Shown here: piece by piece, positions 43,829 to 52,727 of the stretch
Position numbering within the stretch: position 1 is the stretch's first letter
Layout of the letters: each line of letters starts with the position of its first letter
From: JBCBGF01 sp038526915
Lineage (GTDB): Bacteria; Pseudomonadota; Alphaproteobacteria; Rhodobacterales; Rhodobacteraceae
NCBI GenBank assembly: GCA_038526915.1
Contig: JBCBGF010000001.1
Coordinates: 558,001 to 622,000 of the forward strand
Direction of reading: 5' to 3'
Length of the DNA stretch: 64,000 nt
The notes under the pieces: generated by a model
What the model saw: only the letters and a program-made list of their open reading frames with translations
The model's database searches: none
What the model was told of the DNA's origin: nothing
Translations under genes and position numbers: made by a program

Positions 43829-45063
43829 ATCACGAACTCCGCCAGCGTGTCGTCATCGGTGATGTCGCGATAGACGAACCCCCCGTCTTCCAGCGACCTG
43901 AACAGCCGGTCAAAGTTTGCGGCATCCCGAGTCTCGATCCCGATCAGGACCGATCCGAAGTTGCGCGCGGATTTCTTGAGGTATTCAAACCGCGCGATAT
44001 CGTCATCCGGGCCGAGCATCTCCAGAAAGTCGCGCAAGGCCCCGGGGCGCTGGGGCAGCCGCAGGATCATGTATTTCTTGACGCCCGAATATCGCTGCGC
44101 CCGTTCCTTGACCTCTGGCAAACGCTCGAAATCGAAGTTTCCGCCCGATGTCACGGCCACCACCTGCCTGCCCGCCAGCCGGTCACGGATCTGGGGCAGG
44201 ATATCGAGGCTTAGGGCGCCTGCGGGTTCCAGCACGATGCCTTCGTGGTTCAGCATTTCGACAATCGTCGTGCAGATCCGGTTCTCTGGCGCCAACAGCA
44301 CATCCGCAGGGGCCACATCTCGCAAGATCTCGAACGTCTTCTCCCCGATCCGGCCGACCGCCGCACCATCGACGAATGTATCGACCCGGTTCAACGTCAC
44401 CGGCGCGCCCGCATCCAGCGCTGCGGTCAGGCTTGCCCCGCCTTCGGGTTCGACCAGAACCATTTCGGTCTCGGGCGCGGTGTCCGACAGATAGGCCCGC
44501 ATCCCCGACGACAGGCCGCCACCGCCCACGGGCAGGACAATCAGGTCCGGCACGGTCTTCATTTGTTCAAGCAGTTCCACCGCCACCGACGCCTGCCCTA
44601 CGATCACATCCGCATCGTCAAACGGCGACAGGAACCGCGCCCCGGTGGTGGCACAATGCGCTTGTGCCGCGGCCAGCGTGTCATCGAAATAGTCGCCGGT
44701 CAGACGGATCTCGACCGCGTCGCCGCCAAACACCTGCGTCTTGTCGATCTTTTGGCGCGGCGTCGTCACCGGCATAAAGATCACGGCCCGGACGCCATAG
44801 TGCCGGGCCACGTAGGCCACCCCCTGCGCGTGATTGCCGGCACTCGCGCAGACGAACGCATCTGCACCTTCTGCAATCGCCTTGCCCATCGCATTGAAGG
44901 CACCGCGGATCTTGTAGGATCGCACCGGGCTTAGATCCTCGCGCTTGAGCCACAGATCGCAGCCAAAGCGTTCGGACAGAAACGCGTTTCGCTGCAGGGG
45001 CGTTGGGTCGAACAGCGCGCGCATGGCGGCGGCGGCGGTCTGGGCGCGCGTTGCAAAATCCAT
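43825..45063 (-). CDS. ilvA: Threonine ammonia-lyase (biosynthetic threonine dehydratase)
   Basis: PLP enzyme making 2-oxobutanoate from threonine for isoleucine synthesis. 412 residues. The Schiff-base Lys is in SYKIRGAFNAM; the PLP phosphate loop is GGGGLSSGM; a C-terminal ACT-like domain (MILRLPQRPGALRDFLEML) would bind an allosteric amino acid. Divergent from argG with 132 bp between start codons. Confidence 0.95.
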   Translation of the reverse strand: MDFATRAQTAAAAMRALFDPTPLQRNAFLSERFGCDLWLKREDLSPVRSYKIRGAFNAMGKAIAEGADAFVCASAGNHAQGVAYVARHYGVRAVIFMPVTTPRQKIDKTQVFGGDAVEIRLTGDYFDDTLAAAQAHCATTGARFLSPFDDADVIVGQASVAVELLEQMKTVPDLIVLPVGGGGLSSGMRAYLSDTAPETEMVLVEPEGGASLTAALDAGAPVTLNRVDTFVDGAAVGRIGEKTFEILRDVAPADVLLAPENRICTTIVEMLNHEGIVLEPAGALSLDILPQIRDRLAGRQVVAVTSGGNFDFERLPEVKERAQRYSGVKKYMILRLPQRPGALRDFLEMLGPDDDIARFEYLKKSARNFGSVLIGIETRDAANFDRLFRSLEDGGFVYRDITDDDTLAEFVI

Positions 45064-45195
45064 GCGGGACCTCCCTGTCTCTCACGTCGATATCCCCTAT
45101 GGCACGCGGACGGGGTTTGCGCCATGCCGCCTCCCTTGCCGCGCTTGGCAAAAAGGCATAAACGCCCGGGCGGACCCGAACCTGCGAGTGCTCCC

Positions 45196-46416
45196 ATGCC
45201 CAATCCAAAGAAAGTCGTGCTGGCCTATTCCGGCGGGCTCGACACCTCGATCATCCTGAAATGGCTGCAGACCGAATACGGCTGTGAGGTGGTGACCTTC
45301 ACTGCCGATCTGGGCCAGGGCGAGGAGTTGGAGCCGGCGCGCAAGAAGGCCGAGATGCTGGGTGTGTCCGAGATCTATATCGAGGATCTGCGTGAAGAGT
45401 TCGTGCGCGACTTCGTGTTTCCGATGTTCCGGGCCAACGCAGTCTACGAAGGGCTTTATCTGCTGGGCACGTCCATCGCCCGCCCGTTGATCTCCAAACG
45501 CCTGATCGAGATCGCCGAAGCTACGGGCGCCGATGCCGTGGCCCACGGGGCCACAGGCAAAGGCAACGACCAAGTGCGGTTTGAGCTGTCGGCCTATGCA
45601 CTGAACCCCGATATCAAAGTAATTGCCCCCTGGCGGGAATGGAATCTGACCAGCCGGACCAAGCTCATTGAGTTTGCCGAACAGCACCAGATTCCTATCG
45701 CGAAGGATAAACGCGGCGAAGCGCCGTTCTCCGTCGACGCGAACCTGTTGCACACGTCGTCCGAGGGGAAGGTGCTGGAAGACCCTGCGGATGAGGCGCC
45801 CGACTATGTCTATCAGCGCACCGTCCATCCCGAAGATGCGCCCGACACGCCCGAGTTTGTTGAGGTCGGGTTTGAAGCGGGGGACGCGGTGTCGATCAAC
45901 GGCGAAGCGCTGTCGCCAGCCGCATTGCTCACCAAGCTGAATGAGCTTGGGGGCAAGCACGGGATCGGCCGGCTTGACCTCGTGGAGGGCCGGTTTGTCG
46001 GGATGAAGTCCCGCGGGATTTATGAGACCCCCGGCGGGACGATCCTGCTAGAGGCCCATCGCGGCATCGAACAGATCACGCTCGATCGCGGGGCGGCGCA
46101 TCTGAAGGATGAGCTGATGCCGCGCTACGCTGAACTCATCTACAACGGGTTCTGGTTCTCGCCCGAGCGTCAGATGCTGCAAGCCGCAATCGACGCAAGC
46201 CAAACGCATGTGACGGGCACGGTTCGCCTGAAGCTCTACAAAGGGCTTGTCCGGACAGTTGGCCGCTGGTCCGACCATTCGCTCTATTCCGAGGCGCATG
46301 TGACCTTTGAAGACGACGCAGGCGCTTATGATCAGAAGGATGCCGCTGGCTTCATTCAGCTGAACGCGCTGCGTCTGAAGCTGCTTGCCGCCCGCGACCG
46401 CCGCCTGAAGGGCTAA
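45196..46416 (+). CDS. argG: Argininosuccinate synthase
   Basis: Joins citrulline and aspartate in arginine synthesis. 406 residues from the ATG of MPNPKKVVLAYSGGLD. Family motifs: AYSGGLDTSIILKWL (PP-loop ATP site), HGATGKGNDQVRFEL, SVDANLLHTSSEG. No other arg gene is adjacent; argJ lies 30 kb away in the window. Its TAA stop overlaps the stop of the convergent HlyC-type gene in CTAA. Confidence 0.97.
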   Translation: MPNPKKVVLAYSGGLDTSIILKWLQTEYGCEVVTFTADLGQGEELEPARKKAEMLGVSEIYIEDLREEFVRDFVFPMFRANAVYEGLYLLGTSIARPLISKRLIEIAEATGADAVAHGATGKGNDQVRFELSAYALNPDIKVIAPWREWNLTSRTKLIEFAEQHQIPIAKDKRGEAPFSVDANLLHTSSEGKVLEDPADEAPDYVYQRTVHPEDAPDTPEFVEVGFEAGDAVSINGEALSPAALLTKLNELGGKHGIGRLDLVEGRFVGMKSRGIYETPGGTILLEAHRGIEQITLDRGAAHLKDELMPRYAELIYNGFWFSPERQMLQAAIDASQTHVTGTVRLKLYKGLVRTVGRWSDHSLYSEAHVTFEDDAGAYDQKDAAGFIQLNALRLKLLAARDRRLKG

Positions 46417-46922
46417 CCAAAGCTTTCTGGCGTTAGAAGCTTTGCCTTGCCCTCGGGCCGGTCGAAATCGATGTGGACGATCTTGCGAGTCTGGCGGTTC
46501 CCCACGACGCGCCGGAACAGGAACTCGCGGCTGGTGAAGTTCCCCCGGATCATGATCCAGCGCACCATGCTGGCCGTCAGCCCGTTGTAAGGGGCGACCA
46601 GATCGATCAGCCACAGACGTTCGCCCGATTGCCAGTCATCGCGCTGGAAGGGTTCGCCCCGCACATAGCGCCCCTCGGCCTCGGGTGACATCCGGGCCCA
46701 GGTGATCATGCCGCGCGGCACGTCGTCGAACCGAAAGACCTTGTACTGGCCCAGGCGGATCGGTGGCTCGAACGCGGCGCGCAATGCATGAACCGGCATG
46801 CCCGCATGCCGTTCGCTGCGCCCGGCCAGAAAGAACGCATCGCCCATCGCGCTCAGCACCGCGCCGGATGGGGTTTCCTCCTGCGGAAGCGCGCGCCCCT
46901 TGCTGTCTGTCAGGGTGGTCAA
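46413..46922 (-). CDS. HlyC-type toxin-activating lysine acyltransferase
   Basis: About 169 residues, the usual size of HlyC. It aligns by eye with E. coli HlyC: SERH (H39) matches the catalytic His of SPLH, PPIRLGQYKVF matches PAIRANQY, ITWARMSPEAEGRY matches SWANLS, and DWQSGERLWLIDLVAPYNG (D107) matches the catalytic Asp block. The His-Asp distance is 68 residues here and 69 in HlyC. HlyC transfers fatty acyl groups from acyl-ACP to internal lysines of RTX toxins. I start at a TTG forming a TTGA overlap with the Hint gene stop; an ATG at 46847 would lose conserved sequence. No RTX gene is in view; the coupled neighbour is a Hint-domain protein. Confidence 0.85.
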   Translation of the reverse strand: MTTLTDSKGRALPQEETPSGAVLSAMGDAFFLAGRSERHAGMPVHALRAAFEPPIRLGQYKVFRFDDVPRGMITWARMSPEAEGRYVRGEPFQRDDWQSGERLWLIDLVAPYNGLTASMVRWIMIRGNFTSREFLFRRVVGNRQTRKIVHIDFDRPEGKAKLLTPESFG

Positions 46923-47863
46923 TGCAGCCGGTCCGGTGAGGCCGCGAGCAGCTGTGCCTCCCAATTGCGCAGGCCGGGTGCGGCGGCATCGCCATAGGAT
47001 GCGGTTTCGAGCTCCGGGAACAGCTCAAATAGCTCACGCCGCGTCTCATCCTCGATGGCGGCCAGGCTGTACTGCCCCGGATAAAAGCTCTCGGTCGGGA
47101 CGCCTTCGGTCATCATCACCTGATGGGTGTCGAACATGACGTGGAAGTATTCGACCTCGGGCGTCTCTGTATCGATCGTGATCGTCGTTCCGTTGACCAG
47201 CCCCTTGGCCGGCGTCAGAACCTCGTTTTCCCCGAACAGCAAGGCCACGGTCTCCGAGGCGACCAAAATGCGGTGCTGTGGCGACACGCGCAGGTCCCGC
47301 CGCGGTGTGTCGGCGCCAAAAGCCCCGCGCCGGATCAAAACGGGCCGCAACTCCGGCGCCAGAGCCAGCGCCCCGGCAGTGAGCTTGCGTGACCCGATCC
47401 AGCGGACAGGCTCCAACCGCCCATCTTGCAATCGCACCATGTCCCCAACGGCCAGATCCTCGACGGCAACTTCACCCGTCTCGCCCTCAAGCCGTGTGCC
47501 CCGCGCCACGCAGATCAGGATCGAGATCTCGAATGTCGCGTCGTCGCTGACACCGTCGGCGTTGTTGAACCCTTCGACGGTGAACACAAAGACCTGGTTG
47601 CTGCCGCTGTCAAAGACCTCTGGCGCGTCCACGGTAAAGGTGAACTCGCCCGTGGTCGTATCTTGCGTGGTCAGCGATCCGAAGGTTGTGTCGAGCTCGG
47701 TGAACACATAGCCGTCCGGGGCATCCGTAAATGGTTCAAAGAACTGAAACGCATCGACATCACCGCTGACCGTGCCCGAGTTCGGGGCGCCCAGATCCAG
47801 CTCAAACGTGAACAGATCACCGCTGAACGCCCCGGATGCGGATTCAAAGATGTTAAAGCCCAC
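46919..47863 (-). CDS. Hint (Hedgehog/intein-type) domain protein
   Basis: 314 residues. Residues 1-117 are acidic, Thr/Phe-rich and beta-like, with no lysine or cysteine. The Hint_2-type domain starts at the only Cys (C118, CVARGTRLEGETGEVAVEDL) and continues with GDMVRLQDG, PVRWIGSRKL, the His block LRVSPQHRILVAS, then VEYFHVMFDTHQV and PTESFYPG. Such domains in Rhodobacteraceae occur on secreted, often RTX-type, proteins; no glycine-rich repeats or classical signal peptide are seen here. The only lysines are K160 and K220. The start is GTG, with AGGGGG six bases upstream. Its stop overlaps the start of the HlyC-type gene. Confidence 0.85.
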   Translation of the reverse strand: MGFNIFESASGAFSGDLFTFELDLGAPNSGTVSGDVDAFQFFEPFTDAPDGYVFTELDTTFGSLTTQDTTTGEFTFTVDAPEVFDSGSNQVFVFTVEGFNNADGVSDDATFEISILICVARGTRLEGETGEVAVEDLAVGDMVRLQDGRLEPVRWIGSRKLTAGALALAPELRPVLIRRGAFGADTPRRDLRVSPQHRILVASETVALLFGENEVLTPAKGLVNGTTITIDTETPEVEYFHVMFDTHQVMMTEGVPTESFYPGQYSLAAIEDETRRELFELFPELETASYGDAAAPGLRNWEAQLLAASPDRLH

Positions 47864-47873
47864 GGGTGCCCCC

Positions 47874-47911
47874 TGCAGGTTTCAAAAGTGGCTTTTGTGA
47901 TGATGCCTGCA
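47874..47911 (-). promoter_or_regulatory. Nested hairpin in the 5' leader of the Hint gene
   Basis: On the minus strand TGCAGG (47906-47911) pairs with CCTGCA (47874-47879), enclosing CAAAAG-CCA-CTTTTG (47897-47883). The outer stem abuts the GGGGG ribosome-binding run of the Hint gene, so it could modulate translation. Seen directly; function inferred. Confidence 0.45.
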
Positions 47912-47952
47912 AAAACATCCCCAACGGCAGCATACGTCATGTGCGGGCCAGT

Positions 47953-48681
47953 TCAACAGGCTCGCAAACGCCGGGCATGAATTGCCTGATAGGTCGGCAT
48001 GGCGCGTTCAACGAGCGGGGCGAAGGCGGGGTCGATCCTGGGCAAATCGGGTTCCGGTTGCCCAAACCCTGTTGACCGATGGACCGCGCCATACCAGTGC
48101 GGCGCCCAGGCCCCGTCAAAGGGCTTCGGCCCTCGGTCCCAGCCCAGCATCGCCGGATCAAACGGCATATCCAAAGCGTCACAAAGCGCGCTCAGTGCCG
48201 CCTTGGGATCGGCCAGGATATCGTCACAGTCGATGATCACCGGTTTTTGCCCCGTGCCTTCCACATGCTCAAACAACCGCGTTTGCTGCCGAAACCCCAG
48301 ATCGTCGAACACCGGTGTCTCGCGTTTCCGCAGATAGCTGGCCACTACCCTCGCGGGATGACGGATCAGGAAGACATTCGTGACATCGGCCAGCCAGTCC
48401 AACGGCCAATGGTCCAGCAGGTGATGTGTCATGTGCTTTTGGTAGAACAGGCTGTGGCCATCGGGCACGGGGCCGAGGCACCGATCAATTACCCGCGCCA
48501 TATCCGGCTCGCCCGCCGCGATCACCGCCTCCCGCATCGGGTGGTCGAGGTCTGTTTCCTCCAGATACGCCGCATAGAACGGTTCGTCCCACACCGCGCA
48601 ATCGGCGCGCTGGGCAAAACTATACATCATCGCCGTCGACAGGTTCCGCGGCCCTGACCACATTGCAATCCGCTGTTCCAA
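47953..48681 (-). CDS. Sulfotransferase-like P-loop protein
   Basis: About 242 residues. The N-terminal P-loop IAMWSGPRNLSTAMMYSF resembles the 5'-phosphosulfate loop of sulfotransferase-fold proteins; NVFLIRHPARVVASYLRKRE resembles the 3'-phosphate motif. Bacterial members with this WSGPRN start are often called sulfotransferase family without assigned substrates. The start is a TTG (48681) behind a GGGGG run; a TTG at 48711 and an ATG at 48663 are alternatives. Upstream of the Hint gene on the same strand, 89 bp apart. CysQ, which would recycle its product, is encoded at 1.3 kb. Confidence 0.72.
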   Translation of the reverse strand: MEQRIAMWSGPRNLSTAMMYSFAQRADCAVWDEPFYAAYLEETDLDHPMREAVIAAGEPDMARVIDRCLGPVPDGHSLFYQKHMTHHLLDHWPLDWLADVTNVFLIRHPARVVASYLRKRETPVFDDLGFRQQTRLFEHVEGTGQKPVIIDCDDILADPKAALSALCDALDMPFDPAMLGWDRGPKPFDGAWAPHWYGAVHRSTGFGQPEPDLPRIDPAFAPLVERAMPTYQAIHARRLRAC

Positions 48682-48801
48682 AACGGCAATCCCCCGAAAC
48701 CCCTGAAACAACTGTCACCTGTGCGTGACTTCACGCGCCGGTGAGTTGCCCGGATGCCTGCGCTGCACCAGTGTCTGCGCAACCTGATCAGGAGATTTGT
48801 C

Positions 48802-49461
48802 ATGTTGCTGACACTGAATCAAATCAAGCCTCTGGCGTTGGGCCTGGCCATCGTCGCAGGCATCGCGGCCCAATGCGGTCAAGCACAAGCAGCCGAACGC
48901 ACGGCCATCGTTGCCGGTGGATGCTTTTGGTGCGTTGAAAAGGACTTTGAGCGCGTGAATGGCGTCTCTGAGGCCGTGTCCGGCTATACCGGCGGCACGG
49001 TCGCCAACCCCACCTACAAACAAGTCGTGCGCGGTGGCACCGGCCACTACGAAGCTGTCGAGATCACTTTCGACGACAGCGTCATCAGCTACGATCAGAT
49101 CCTGCACTTGTTCTTCCGGTCGGTCGATCCTACCGATGCAGGCGGGCAGTTCTGCGACCGGGGGGAAAGCTATCGGACTGCGATCTTTGTCTCGAACGCC
49201 GCCGAACGCCGCGCGGCGGAAGCCGCCAAGGCCGAGGCTGAGCGTGATCTGGGCCAGACCATCGTGACGCCGATCCTGGATGCCAGCGACTTCTACGTCG
49301 CCGAGGAATACCACCAGGATTACTACAAGCAGACCGACATCATCCTGACCCGGCGTGGACCCAAGTCAAAGGCCGAAGCCTACAAGTTCTATCGCAATGC
49401 CTGTGGGCGCGACGACCGGGTGAGAGAGCTTTGGGGCGACGCCGCGCCGTTTGCGAGCTAG
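48802..49461 (+). CDS. msrA: Peptide-methionine (S)-S-oxide reductase MsrA, exported form
   Basis: Repairs oxidised methionine. 219 residues from the ATG after AGGAGA. The N-terminus (MLLTLNQIKPLALGLAIVAG, cleavage near AQAA) is a signal peptide, so this copy is periplasmic. The active site is GGCFWCVEKDF, followed by GVSEAVSGYTGGTVANPTY and GHYEAVEITFD. Convergent with rbsK, with shared CTAG stops. Confidence 0.95.
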   Translation: MLLTLNQIKPLALGLAIVAGIAAQCGQAQAAERTAIVAGGCFWCVEKDFERVNGVSEAVSGYTGGTVANPTYKQVVRGGTGHYEAVEITFDDSVISYDQILHLFFRSVDPTDAGGQFCDRGESYRTAIFVSNAAERRAAEAAKAEAERDLGQTIVTPILDASDFYVAEEYHQDYYKQTDIILTRRGPKSKAEAYKFYRNACGRDDRVRELWGDAAPFAS

Positions 49462-50336
49462 GACGCCTGCATAAAGGTCAGCACCTCTGACACTTGCGGG
49501 ATCGCATCGGCGGTCCCGCGCCGTGTCACCTTCAGGGCCGCTGCCGCTGCGGCGCGGTCCATTGTCTGGCGCATATCCAGACCGGCATCGAGACCGGCAG
49601 CGACATACCCCGCAAATGTGTCCCCCGCCCCCGTCGTATCCACAGGGCTAACCTTCGGCGATGGCACGCTGATCCGGTCACCCGATGCAGGTGAAACCCA
49701 TTCTGCCCCATCAGCCCCTTTGGTGATCAGAACCCCTGGCACGGGCAGCTGATCAACAGGTGTCCCAAGGGCTGTTGCCAACTGTTCCGCCTCGACCTGA
49801 TTGACCAACAGCAGCGACACATACGGCAGCACGGCTTCAACCGCGCGCACATCGAACGGTGCCGCCGAGTAGACCAGCCGCAGCCCCGCATCCGCTGCAA
49901 ACTGCGCCGTTTCTGCCTGCAGATTCGTCTCGTTCTGCATCAACAGGATGTCGCCCGCCGTCGCTTGCGCCAGGGACGGTGCCACATGGTCAACCGTGAG
50001 CATCGCATTGGCGCCGGAGAAGATGACAATCGCATTCTCCCCATCCGCCGCGACATTAATGATTGCATGGGCGGTCGGGGTCTCGACCGCAGTAATGGCG
50101 TCTGTGCGCACCCCGTATTGCGCAAGACGCTCCACTGCCCATGCCCCATCCGGTCCCACCGCCCCGATATGGCGCACATCCGCCCCCGCGCGGGCCGCCG
50201 CTACGCTCTGGTTCGCGCCCTTGCCGCCCAGCCCGGTGTGGTGGCCAGTGGCCGCCAGCGTCTCCCCCGGCTGGGGCAGGTGCGGGACGGCATAGAAATG
50301 GTCGGCGTTGATCGAACCGAGGTTCCAGATGGTCAT
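49458..50336 (-). CDS. rbsK: Ribokinase
   Basis: PfkB-family sugar kinase, 292 residues, phosphorylating ribose at O5. Motifs: LGSINADHFY, GGKGANQSVAAARAGA (first PfkB signature) and DTTGAGDTFAGYVAAGL (second signature with the catalytic Asp in GAGD). Located 6 bp downstream of the malic enzyme gene on the same strand. No ribose transporter is present. Other sugar or nucleoside substrates are possible. Confidence 0.9.
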   Translation of the reverse strand: MTIWNLGSINADHFYAVPHLPQPGETLAATGHHTGLGGKGANQSVAAARAGADVRHIGAVGPDGAWAVERLAQYGVRTDAITAVETPTAHAIINVAADGENAIVIFSGANAMLTVDHVAPSLAQATAGDILLMQNETNLQAETAQFAADAGLRLVYSAAPFDVRAVEAVLPYVSLLLVNQVEAEQLATALGTPVDQLPVPGVLITKGADGAEWVSPASGDRISVPSPKVSPVDTTGAGDTFAGYVAAGLDAGLDMRQTMDRAAAAAALKVTRRGTADAIPQVSEVLTFMQAS

Positions 50337-50342
50337 AGCGCG

Positions 50343-52598
50343 TCAACTCACCTTGCACGCGGCCAGCGCGGCCATGTTCAAGATGTCGTTCACGGTTGAG
50401 ACCGAAGAACAGATCTGGATCGGTTTGTTCACACCGGTCAAGATCGGCCCGATCACCGTCGCCCCTGCCATTTCCTGCATCAGCTTGACCGAGATCGAGG
50501 CCGAGTGCCGCGCGGGTACCACCAGCACATTCGCAGGCCCGGTCAGGCGCGAAAACGGGTATTGCGCCATCGCCTGGGCGTTCAGCGCGACATCCACGGT
50601 CATCTCCCCTTCATATTCGAAATCCACCCCGCGCCCGTCCAGAACAGACGCGGCCTGGTGCATCTTTTCCGCACGTTCGCTGACAGGGTAACCGAAGGTC
50701 GAGAACGACAGGAACGCCACCCGCGGCTCAAGCCCCAGCATCCGCGCCACTTCCGCCCCGCGTTCGGCGATATTGGCCAAGTCATGCTCGCTGGGCCATT
50801 CATGCACCAGCGTGTCGGTGATCAGAACAATCCGACCCTTGTGCAGGACCGCCGTAACCCCGACCGCCCCATCTTCGGCCCGCGCGTCAAAGACATGGTT
50901 GATGAGGCTCAGCACATGCGCCGATTTTCGCGTGGCCCCTGTCACCAGTGCGTCACCCGCCTCATGCGCCAGCATCAGGGCCGAGAACACATGCCGGTCG
51001 CGGGCGGCCAGACGGTGGATGTCTTGCGCATCGAACCCTTTGCGCCGCAGCCGGTCATAAAGGAACGACTTGTACTGATCGAGATGCGCGGTGTTGGCCG
51101 CATTGACCACGGTCAGTTCGCGCACCGCATCGCCCAGCCCTTCGGCCTCGAGCTTTTCCTTCACATCCGCTTCGCGACCGACAACCATCGCCTTGCCGAA
51201 CCCGCCCCGCTGGTAGGCTACCGCAGCGCGCAGCACCCGGGGATCGTCGCCCTCGGCAAAGATCATCCGCGCCTGCGCCGCCCGGGCCCGCGCGTTGATC
51301 CCCCGCAGGATCGAGGCGGTGGGATCCATCCGGGATTTCAGCGACAGCTCATAGGCGTCCATATCCACGATGGGCCGCCGGGCGGCACCGGTATCCATGC
51401 CGGCCTTTGCCACCGCTGGCGGAATGCGGTGGATCAAACGCGGATCGAAGGGCGTGGGGATGATGTAATCGCGCCCAAAGGTCAGCTTCTTGCCATAGGC
51501 CATGGCGACCTCATCGGGCACATCCTCCCGCGCCAATTCAGCCAGCGCCTGCGCACAGGCGATCTTCATCGGGTCATTGATCGCGCGGGCGTGGATGTCG
51601 AGCGCGCCACGGAAGAGATAGGGAAATCCCAGAACGTTGTTCACCTGGTTGGGATAGTCCGACCGCCCCGTCGCCACGATCGCATCCACCCGCACCGCAT
51701 GCGCCTCTTCCGGCGTGATCTCGGGATCGGGGTTGGCCATGGCGAAGATCACGGGATTGTCGGCCATATCCGCGACCATCTCGGCCGTCACCGCACCCTT
51801 GACGCTGACGCCCAGAAACACATCCGCCCCTTTCATCGCCTCTTCCAAGGTCCGCGCCTTGGTCTTGGCGGCATGGGCGGACTTCCACTGGTTCATCCCT
51901 TCAGTCCGACCCTGGTAGATCACGCCCTTGGTGTCACAAACGATGCAGTTGTCGTGCTTCGCCCCCATCGCTTTCAGAAGCTCGATACACGCAATCCCCG
52001 CCGCGCCCGCGCCGTTCAGGACGATCTTCACATCCTCGATCTTCTTGTCAGCGTGGTAGAGCGCGTTGATCAGCCCCGCCGCACAGATCACCGCCGTGCC
52101 GTGCTGGTCGTCATGGAAGACGGGGATGTCCATCTCTTCCTTCAGACGCTGTTCGATGATGAAACACTCAGGCGCCTTGATGTCTTCAAGGTTGATGCCC
52201 CCGAAGGTCGGCCCCATGAGCTTGACGGCGTTGATGAAAGCATCGGGGTCTTCGGTATCGAGCTCAATGTCGATGGAATCCACATCCGCAAAGCGTTTGA
52301 AGAGCACCGCCTTACCCTCCATCACCGGCTTGGAGGCCAGCGCGCCGAGGTTCCCCAGCCCCAGTACCGCCGTCCCGTTCGAGATCACGGCGACGAGGTT
52401 GCCCTTGGTGGTGTAGTCATAGGCCGTCTCAGGGTTCTCCGCGATCGCCTCGCAGGGCACAGCCACACCGGGGGAATAGGCCAGGCTCAGGTCCCGCTGC
52501 GTGGTCATAGGCACGGTGGCCTGCACCTCGAACTTGCCGGGGCTTGGGTCCATATGGAACGCAAGCGCGTCCTCTGGCCGAATCTTCATGCGTGCCAT
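50343..52598 (-). CDS. maeB: NADP-dependent malic enzyme with phosphotransacetylase-like domain
   Basis: 751 residues, the long bacterial form. The N-terminal malic enzyme domain (about residues 1-430) has SLAYSPGVAVPCEAI, NGTAVLGLGNLGALASKPVMEGK, and the NADP fold IVLNGAGAAGIACIELL. The C-terminal phosphate acetyltransferase-like domain (about 430-751) is thought to be regulatory rather than catalytic. Decarboxylates malate to pyruvate with NADPH. Divergent from mutS (129 bp) and probably co-transcribed with rbsK. Confidence 0.95.
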   Translation of the reverse strand: MARMKIRPEDALAFHMDPSPGKFEVQATVPMTTQRDLSLAYSPGVAVPCEAIAENPETAYDYTTKGNLVAVISNGTAVLGLGNLGALASKPVMEGKAVLFKRFADVDSIDIELDTEDPDAFINAVKLMGPTFGGINLEDIKAPECFIIEQRLKEEMDIPVFHDDQHGTAVICAAGLINALYHADKKIEDVKIVLNGAGAAGIACIELLKAMGAKHDNCIVCDTKGVIYQGRTEGMNQWKSAHAAKTKARTLEEAMKGADVFLGVSVKGAVTAEMVADMADNPVIFAMANPDPEITPEEAHAVRVDAIVATGRSDYPNQVNNVLGFPYLFRGALDIHARAINDPMKIACAQALAELAREDVPDEVAMAYGKKLTFGRDYIIPTPFDPRLIHRIPPAVAKAGMDTGAARRPIVDMDAYELSLKSRMDPTASILRGINARARAAQARMIFAEGDDPRVLRAAVAYQRGGFGKAMVVGREADVKEKLEAEGLGDAVRELTVVNAANTAHLDQYKSFLYDRLRRKGFDAQDIHRLAARDRHVFSALMLAHEAGDALVTGATRKSAHVLSLINHVFDARAEDGAVGVTAVLHKGRIVLITDTLVHEWPSEHDLANIAERGAEVARMLGLEPRVAFLSFSTFGYPVSERAEKMHQAASVLDGRGVDFEYEGEMTVDVALNAQAMAQYPFSRLTGPANVLVVPARHSASISVKLMQEMAGATVIGPILTGVNKPIQICSSVSTVNDILNMAALAACKVS

Positions 52599-52727
52599 TG
52601 CCGTATCCTCCCTTAAGGCGTTGACACATAGCGTTCGGTGGCAAGCCTCCGCAATGCCACCTTTTCCGCTTTCGCCTGAATCCGGGGATTTGTAAGGTCA
52701 CAAGACACCGATCCGGGGGGATCCGTC

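Noticed and set aside
50505..52616. 700-codon plus-strand open frame across maeB
   Set aside because: Complement of a highly conserved malic enzyme; no domain-like sequence of its own.
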